A stretch of DNA of 64,000 nucleotides from Luminiphilus sp. (lineage in GTDB: Bacteria; Pseudomonadota; Gammaproteobacteria; Pseudomonadales; Halieaceae): assembly GCA_029242325.1 (NCBI GenBank), contig JAQWUD010000038.1, forward strand, positions 164,791-228,790, in the 5' to 3' direction. Positions 58,682 to 64,000 of the stretch are shown here, piece by piece. Positions within the stretch are counted from its first letter, which is position 1. Each line of letters opens with the position of its first letter. The position numbers and the translations under genes are program-made. A model generated the notes under the pieces. That model did not search any database. It saw only the letters and a list, made by a program, of their open reading frames with translations, and was not told the DNA's origin.

Positions 58682-60037
58682 TTAGATCCTGCCATCAATG
58701 TAGTCGTCAATACGTTCGTGGTAACGGCTGATCCGTTTTTCTTGGCCAGAGAGGTAGGCCCCCTTGAAGCCACGCGAGCGGACACCCCGTTGTTGGGTAA
58801 TAAAAACGGCAACATCGTCCTCGATGGCGGGCCCGATAGAGTCCTCGCCGCAAGTGAGCCACTTTACTGCGACATCTCCCAAACTGTCTCCGGTGAGAGA
58901 TTCAGTTGCGCTGGTCCCGTCATCAAGTCCGGCACTGATGCTCGCCGGGCTCCCATACCACCAGTTATCAAACAAGCACTGCTCTGGGTCGGTCGGGTGG
59001 GGTCGTGCGCGCAAAAAGTGGAAGCCATCGGCCCAGACCGAAACCGCAAAATTCGGGAAGACGGTGTAGTGGAAAGCGTCGGTGAGTTGCTCATCGGGGA
59101 CAGCCGCATAGTGGGTGTATCCCTTGTCAGGTCCCAGGGCCCGTTTGGCTTGCTGAAGTGCTTCGCGAGTGTCTTCAGGCCGGCCTTTAAAGTCGGCGGG
59201 ATCAAGATTCCAGTAGCTGAGCAGTGATGCCAGTGGCTCGACAATATTCCCGTCAGTATCAGTGATGCCCGCGCCGTAGCCGCCCTTCATGATCATGCGC
59301 GCATGGCCCTCATTGGCGAGGTCGAATTGGGTCTCTTTGAAGTAAGTGTTAATGCCGCCCGCAATCGCCGAGCGATCGGTGGACGGTGTGGCGCCCAGAT
59401 GTACCGTGGGCACGTGGTAGGACTCATTGAAGTTATCCAAAACAACCTTCCAGTTGCAGGGTAACCACATGGTGTTGGCCATCGTGCGCTGCCAACTGCC
59501 AACTTCCCTTGCCTGCCACTCGTCCCAGATGGGTCCAAGGTAAGTCTTCAGCGGCTGGCACTCCGGGTCCATGTTGATCCAAATGAAGCCGGCAAATGTC
59601 TCGCATTGAAGTTCCGCTAAACGCAATGTCCCGCAGGGATTTCCCTGAGGAAAATCTTCCTTGTCGGGCGCAAACTGCAATGTGCCGTCCGGCAAAAAGG
59701 CCCAGCTGTGGTAGCGGCAGACAAAGCGTCTCGGGTTGGAGCCCTTAGCGTTATCAACCAGTGGGTTCCCGCGGTGCTGGCACACGTTATAAAAGGCTTT
59801 GATGCTCTCGTCCTGTTGCCGCACCATCAGGATTTCCTCGCGGCCGACGGGCTCCATTTGCCAATCTCCCGGGTCGGGTAGCTCTGACTCCCGTCCCAAA
59901 AGTAGCCAGACACGCGTCCACATGCCCTCCCATTCCTGCTCCATAAAGTCCCGTGCGATATAGCGAGAGCCGTGGATACTATGGCCGTGAATGGTTTGGG
60001 TAGGCCAGGTGTCCAGAGTGGGGATGGGCGCATTCAT
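58682..60037 (-). CDS. Rieske non-heme iron aromatic ring-hydroxylating oxygenase, alpha subunit-like
   Basis: Rieske CQHRGNPLVDN...CRYHSWAF; mononuclear Fe site region NFNESYHVPTVHLGA. Start trimmed to MNAPIPTLDTWPT. Confidence 0.9.
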   Translation of the reverse strand: MNAPIPTLDTWPTQTIHGHSIHGSRYIARDFMEQEWEGMWTRVWLLLGRESELPDPGDWQMEPVGREEILMVRQQDESIKAFYNVCQHRGNPLVDNAKGSNPRRFVCRYHSWAFLPDGTLQFAPDKEDFPQGNPCGTLRLAELQCETFAGFIWINMDPECQPLKTYLGPIWDEWQAREVGSWQRTMANTMWLPCNWKVVLDNFNESYHVPTVHLGATPSTDRSAIAGGINTYFKETQFDLANEGHARMIMKGGYGAGITDTDGNIVEPLASLLSYWNLDPADFKGRPEDTREALQQAKRALGPDKGYTHYAAVPDEQLTDAFHYTVFPNFAVSVWADGFHFLRARPHPTDPEQCLFDNWWYGSPASISAGLDDGTSATESLTGDSLGDVAVKWLTCGEDSIGPAIEDDVAVFITQQRGVRSRGFKGAYLSGQEKRISRYHERIDDYIDGRI

Positions 60038-60148
60038 GAGGTATGCCTCCGCGGAGCTGCGGTGGGAGAGACACAGCACCATATTACGGTGATCAGTATG
60101 AAACAACAGTGTGCGTAGACGGTTCAGTAGCCAGCTGCAGTGCCTTTC

Positions 60149-60337
60149 CTACCAGCCAAACATGTTGCTGGCGTTTCCGAAATAACACATACCGATAAAA
60201 GCAATAATCGCGCTAATGAGGGGTAACCACTGCAGTCCGTTCGCGACTTCAGCACTTCTGGCAAGACCAATGTCCCCTGCGAGGCTGACCAGCCACATGG
60301 CCGCACAGCCCCAGAAGCCCACTAACAGCCAGCTCAT
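60149..60337 (-). CDS. small hypothetical membrane protein (62 aa)
   Basis: Two hydrophobic segments (WLLVGFWGCAAMWLVSLAGDI; WLPLISAIIAFIGMCYF). Confidence 0.5.
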   Translation of the reverse strand: MSWLLVGFWGCAAMWLVSLAGDIGLARSAEVANGLQWLPLISAIIAFIGMCYFGNASNMFGW

Positions 60338-60653
60338 CTATCGCCTTGCCGGGGGTGTCAGAGCTTGTGACTGCGATCCAGAAGTAGCAAAGGCGCTGTT
60401 CTGGTTGTCGCATTAACGCTAAGGAATACCCATAACGCAACGGGTATCGCCCAAATCAGATAGTCCACTCCCTCACCACTTATGTCGGTATTCCTTTAAC
60501 GGTACGCCATCGCGCGCCATTTAGATTGGACACTCTCTGATCGCGTCCCGAGCCTTAGCAACTACGGTATTGGTGAAGTGGAGTCACTAGGTTCCCATGT
60601 CATTGCCCGCCGGGCGGTCACATCAATGCCAGCTTCATGCCAAAAACCAATTC

Positions 60654-60667
60654 AAAAACATGTTTTT
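60654..60667. repeat. 14-bp perfect palindrome AAAAACATGTTTTT
   Basis: Read directly in the intergenic region upstream of the gene at 60770. Confidence 0.9.
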
Positions 60668-60769
60668 AGCGTGACTTTATTACGTAGAATAGTTCCGCAA
60701 CGCTTTGTTGATTTGAACGGGGGTAATGCCTATTTTGGGGTGGTCATAGCAATGAACCCCCACATATAG

Positions 60770-61861
60770 GTGTCAAGTCAAAACCACATAATGAGAGCAA
60801 GGGCCATGAAGGTGGGCCGCCCTCGCGCCCGAAAGTCTTTGATGGCAATCGGATTGTTGCTCTCCGTATTGCTCGTGAGCATCTCTGGTTGCGCGCCACG
60901 GGATGGCAATGGCTTCCTGGCCCAGACTCGCTGTCAGCAACTGGGTAATACGCCCCTCGCAAACGGCAGTGAACTGATGATGGTGGTGAACCACATCAGA
61001 GCAAGGCTGGGTCTTCCCAATTTTGTAGGTTCGTGGGAGTTCGCGAGAGATGCCTACTATTTAGGGATGTGTTTGGATCTTCTGACGTCAGATGCCATCG
61101 CTTTCATAGAGCGATACGAGCGCGCTCTGGTAAAGTCAGTCACCACTCCAGAAGCGTCGCCGGCGCGAAAAACGCTGCTGATTGATGCTGCGATTACTCC
61201 CACCTCGCCCACCGCAACACCCAGAAGAGCGGTTGCCGAGCTCATGACGGACGACAGGCCGCTCACCATAGAAATCGTGGTTTCCATGCTTACAGGGATT
61301 ACTTTGCTTGGCGTGTTGTTTGCGTTACCTTACACCTTGCCCCGTATGGAACAGATTAACGAAAGGAAAAAGGTCCTGGCCCGAATGAAAGCGCGTGAAT
61401 TTACGCCTCGAGAGCATGGCGAGAGCGGTGAACATACATTTATGAGTCTCGGCAGGCCGATAGGTTGCCTTTGGGATCATGCAACGCGCGCAGCCATTCT
61501 CATTCTGATTGGCGTGCTCTTCCTCCTATGGAGTGACAACGTCAGCGCCGAAACCGATATGATGTTTATCTGCTGTGTGGCATATCCGCTGCTGGCTATT
61601 GGTTACGCAACCATTCAATTCGTAAGCAGCTCCGAGCGGTTTATTACCAATCACCGGGTAATCCCGAGCACCACATTCTTTTTTCCTCGCGAAGATCTTT
61701 ACAGCGATTTTGTGAGCGGTTTGGAGGTGCAAAGATCACCGTTAGGGATGATCTTTGGCTATGGCACCCTGAAGATTTCGATCGGTGACGAAGTGATCGA
61801 AATGCCCTACGTGAAGGACGCCAAGCAGGTGCAGGCCACGTGGGAGAAAATGACCAGCTAA
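60770..61861 (+). CDS. uncharacterised protein: N-terminal lipobox/signal, internal TM helices, C-terminal PH-like (bPH) domain
   Basis: LLSVLLVSISGCAPRD lipobox; TM segments near MLTGITLLGVLFALPYTL and AAILILIGVLFLLW; C-terminal SSERFITNHRVI...REDLYSDFVSGLEVQRSPLGMIFGYGTLKISIGDE pattern. Confidence 0.7.
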   Translation: MSSQNHIMRARAMKVGRPRARKSLMAIGLLLSVLLVSISGCAPRDGNGFLAQTRCQQLGNTPLANGSELMMVVNHIRARLGLPNFVGSWEFARDAYYLGMCLDLLTSDAIAFIERYERALVKSVTTPEASPARKTLLIDAAITPTSPTATPRRAVAELMTDDRPLTIEIVVSMLTGITLLGVLFALPYTLPRMEQINERKKVLARMKAREFTPREHGESGEHTFMSLGRPIGCLWDHATRAAILILIGVLFLLWSDNVSAETDMMFICCVAYPLLAIGYATIQFVSSSERFITNHRVIPSTTFFFPREDLYSDFVSGLEVQRSPLGMIFGYGTLKISIGDEVIEMPYVKDAKQVQATWEKMTS

Positions 61862-61880
61862 TGTTCGCCGGTTTGGCGCG

Positions 61881-62192
61881 CTACAGGCGGTCCTCGGAGC
61901 CGACATAGGGCATCTCAACTACCTGTCCTTTGTGCAGGCTGAGTCGGGGTCTTCCGTAGCCCTCTTTGATCACCATTTCTAATAGTTGGTTATTGCGAAT
62001 TTGAATCTGCAGTAAACCGAACGGAATGACACCCGCAACAAACCCAATGCCGGCACCGAGTAAGGTTGTCAGGAATTTTGAACCAAGATACTCCGCCTGA
62101 TAGCCCATTACGCCTCCCGCAATAATGGTGAACCAGAGTCCCACCTCTACGACCCACGGGAATATCCTGCTGAGCAAGTAAGACATGATCAT
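61881..62192 (-). CDS. small hypothetical membrane protein
   Basis: 103 aa, two TM-like segments; convergent with the preceding gene. Confidence 0.6.
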   Translation of the reverse strand: MIMSYLLSRIFPWVVEVGLWFTIIAGGVMGYQAEYLGSKFLTTLLGAGIGFVAGVIPFGLLQIQIRNNQLLEMVIKEGYGRPRLSLHKGQVVEMPYVGSEDRL

Positions 62193-62335
62193 GTGCGTTG
62201 AGTCCTTAATGGCCGGAGCACTGTATTTTGAGACGCTTAAACATAACCAAGGTTGAGGGTCTCTGCCAGCGGATTTATCGGTAACAAAAGCAGTCCGCCT
62301 AAGCTGTTGTGCCCCATTAGTTATGGTCGGGCCAA

Positions 62336-62358
62336 GTCAAGACAAGACAAGACAAGAC
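62336..62358. repeat. pentanucleotide microsatellite, about four units of AAGAC/CAAGA
   Basis: Read directly: gtcaagacaagacaagacaagacg. Confidence 0.85.
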
Positions 62359-62598
62359 GTACTGAAGAAATGCATGGGAGGCTGATCGAACCGGACGCCG
62401 AGCTCGGTGGCTTGATCGCAGACAAGCGAAGCCGCGGCGAGTAGCACCGGCGAATCTACAGCGCCGGCAGAAAAGGTAGAGTAAGCGACTGACCAAGCAA
62501 GTCACCATCGGTAATCGGTTGCAGCTATTCTGCAGCCCCGGGGACGAGAGCACAGCCCATTCGCTGCTCGTGAGCTACTCGACACAGAGCTTGCACAT

Positions 62599-63880
62599 TG
62601 TTCCGGACACATGGTTTACACATAACGGTATTTGGGGAGAACCCGGATGCCTTGGAATGAGTGTAAACCGATGGATGAGAGACTACGTTTCATGGCCCGT
62701 TTGCTCGAAGGCGAGAAGATGGCACCGATGTGCCGTGAGTTCGGTATCTCCCGAGTCACTGGATACAAGATTTTCAACCGCTACAAAGACAGCGGCCTGG
62801 ATGGCCTCAACGACCGCAGTCGCGCACCCTACCGGCAAGCCAACAAGCTGCCCTTTCAGATTGAACGTTCGATCTTAGGCATCAAGAAGCAGCACCCGAC
62901 CTGGGGTGCGCGCAAGATCCGCGACACGTTGCTGAAGCAGTTCACGATGTTTAAGCCACCGGCGATAAGCACGGTGCATGCGGTGCTCGATCGTAATGGT
63001 CTGGTTAAACGCCGCAAGCGACGGCGCTACAAAGTCCAGGGGACAACACTGATTGGCGCTAACGCGCCCAACGGTCTGTGGTGTGCCGACTACAAAGGCG
63101 AGTTCATGCTCGGTAACAAGTAGTACTGTTATCCGCTGACCATCAGTGACCATAGATCCCGATCCCTGCTTGCGTGTGAATGCGTTGCCTCCACCCGCAC
63201 TGACTTTGCGTTCTCGATATTTGAAAGGGCTCTCAAGGACTTTGGGCTGCCCGTCGCGATCCGCACCGATAATGGTGTGCCCTTCGCATTCTGGCAATGC
63301 CTTGTTCGGTTTATCAAAGCTCTCGGTCTGGTGGCTGCGCTTAGGTATCCAGATCCAGCGCATCAACCCTGGGCACCCCGAACAGAACGGCCGTCACGAA
63401 CGTATGCATCGCACCCTTAAGTCCGATGCCACTAAGCCCGCCGCTTTCAACTTCCTGCAGCAACAAGAACGCTTCGATACCTTCATCAGGGTTTACAACA
63501 ACGAGCGGCCACACCAGCCGCTCGGCGGTGCCTACCCGGGTGAGCTGTATACACCTTCACCGCGGATCTACGAGCCACCCGGCGATCCCGAGTATCCGTA
63601 TCACGATCGAACCATCCGTGTGACGGGATGCGGTCGAATCTGCTTCGGCAGACGCAAGATAAACCTCAGTTCCGTGTTCGCTGGCCAAACCATTGGCCTG
63701 CGCGAGATCGATGACGATATTTGGCAGGTCAGCCTCTTGGAGTATGATCTGGGATACTTCGATAAAGAAGCGGACCGGGTAGAACCCGGTCCCTCACCGT
63801 TCATAAAAAGATCCCTAAGACTGGTTTCCAGTTCAACAGTCTTCAAAGTGTCCAACCAGACCTATGTATACCGGATGGGG
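62599..63880 (+). mobile_element. IS481-type insertion sequence remnant
   Basis: HTH plus DDE integrase-type transposase halves; candidate left end at TGTTCCGGACACATGG; right boundary tentative. Confidence 0.7.
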
Positions 63881-63985
63881 GGCATGGCCACCTGCCTAGG
63901 GGGTAGTAGCACTATTGGTAGCACCAAACAGTCCCTTGACGGATGGGGTGACTCTAGGAAATGCTTAGGTTTCAGAGATCTTTGA
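62632..63985 (+). pseudogene. IS481 family transposase, disrupted by an in-frame TAG and a 1-nt frameshift
   Basis: First part WCADYKGEFMLGNK-stop (TAG 63121-63123); same frame continues YCYPLTISDHRSRSLLACEC...IRTDNGVPFA; then the next frame carries SGNALFGLSKLSVWWLRLGIQIQRINPGHPEQNGRHERMHRTLK. Confidence 0.88.
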
Positions 63986-64000
63986 AGAGTAGTGGTGCCT

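Noticed and set aside
58457-59227. 256-codon ORF antisense to the Rieske/NTF2 genes
   Set aside because: Overlaps two well-supported genes on the other strand; no recognisable family
63121-63123. Possible TAG recoding in the transposase
   Set aside because: A second lesion (1-nt shift near 63289) makes ordinary pseudogenisation the simpler explanation
63841-63880. Right inverted repeat of the IS element
   Set aside because: CTATGTATACCGGA only loosely resembles the reverse complement of the left end; too weak to call a boundary

Overview
The window is a gene-dense, GC-rich chromosomal segment, most likely from a marine gammaproteobacterium. That taxonomic guess is inferred from gene content and order; no database search was run. 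Most of it is core genome: djlA, trkH/trkA, rsmB-fmt-def, dprA-tsaC-hemF-aroE, a cytochrome c oxidase operon (coxB with a fused cytochrome c domain, coxA, ctaG, coxC, DUF2909, SURF1, a CX3C protein, SCO), polA/engB, cytochromes c5 and c4, dsbA, an Lrp-type regulator, leuA, ilvD, argA, glnE, ilvE, dTDP-rhamnose genes, waaA, a tolC-like gene, yqiB-cpdA-parE. From about 49 kb on, the content is more accessory: an eight-heme TPR cytochrome, rdgC-DUF1653, a frameshifted ion channel gene, small NTF2-like and ABM proteins, a Rieske oxygenase, a lipobox/PH-like membrane protein, and a decayed IS481-type insertion sequence at the right edge. I saw no tRNA, rRNA, CRISPR array or prophage. Observations most worth a second look: (1) a glycosyltransferase / methyltransferase / predicted alpha-alpha-barrel / methyltransferase cassette between the rhamnose genes and waaA; (2) many convergent gene pairs that abut or overlap with no room for terminators; (3) a cox operon without heme A synthesis genes but with an unannotated CX3C protein; (4) a split ion channel gene; (5) an unusual lipobox/TM/PH-like protein next to a small membrane protein with a matching C-terminal motif. 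No clearly new defence or biosynthetic system could be demonstrated from sequence alone.
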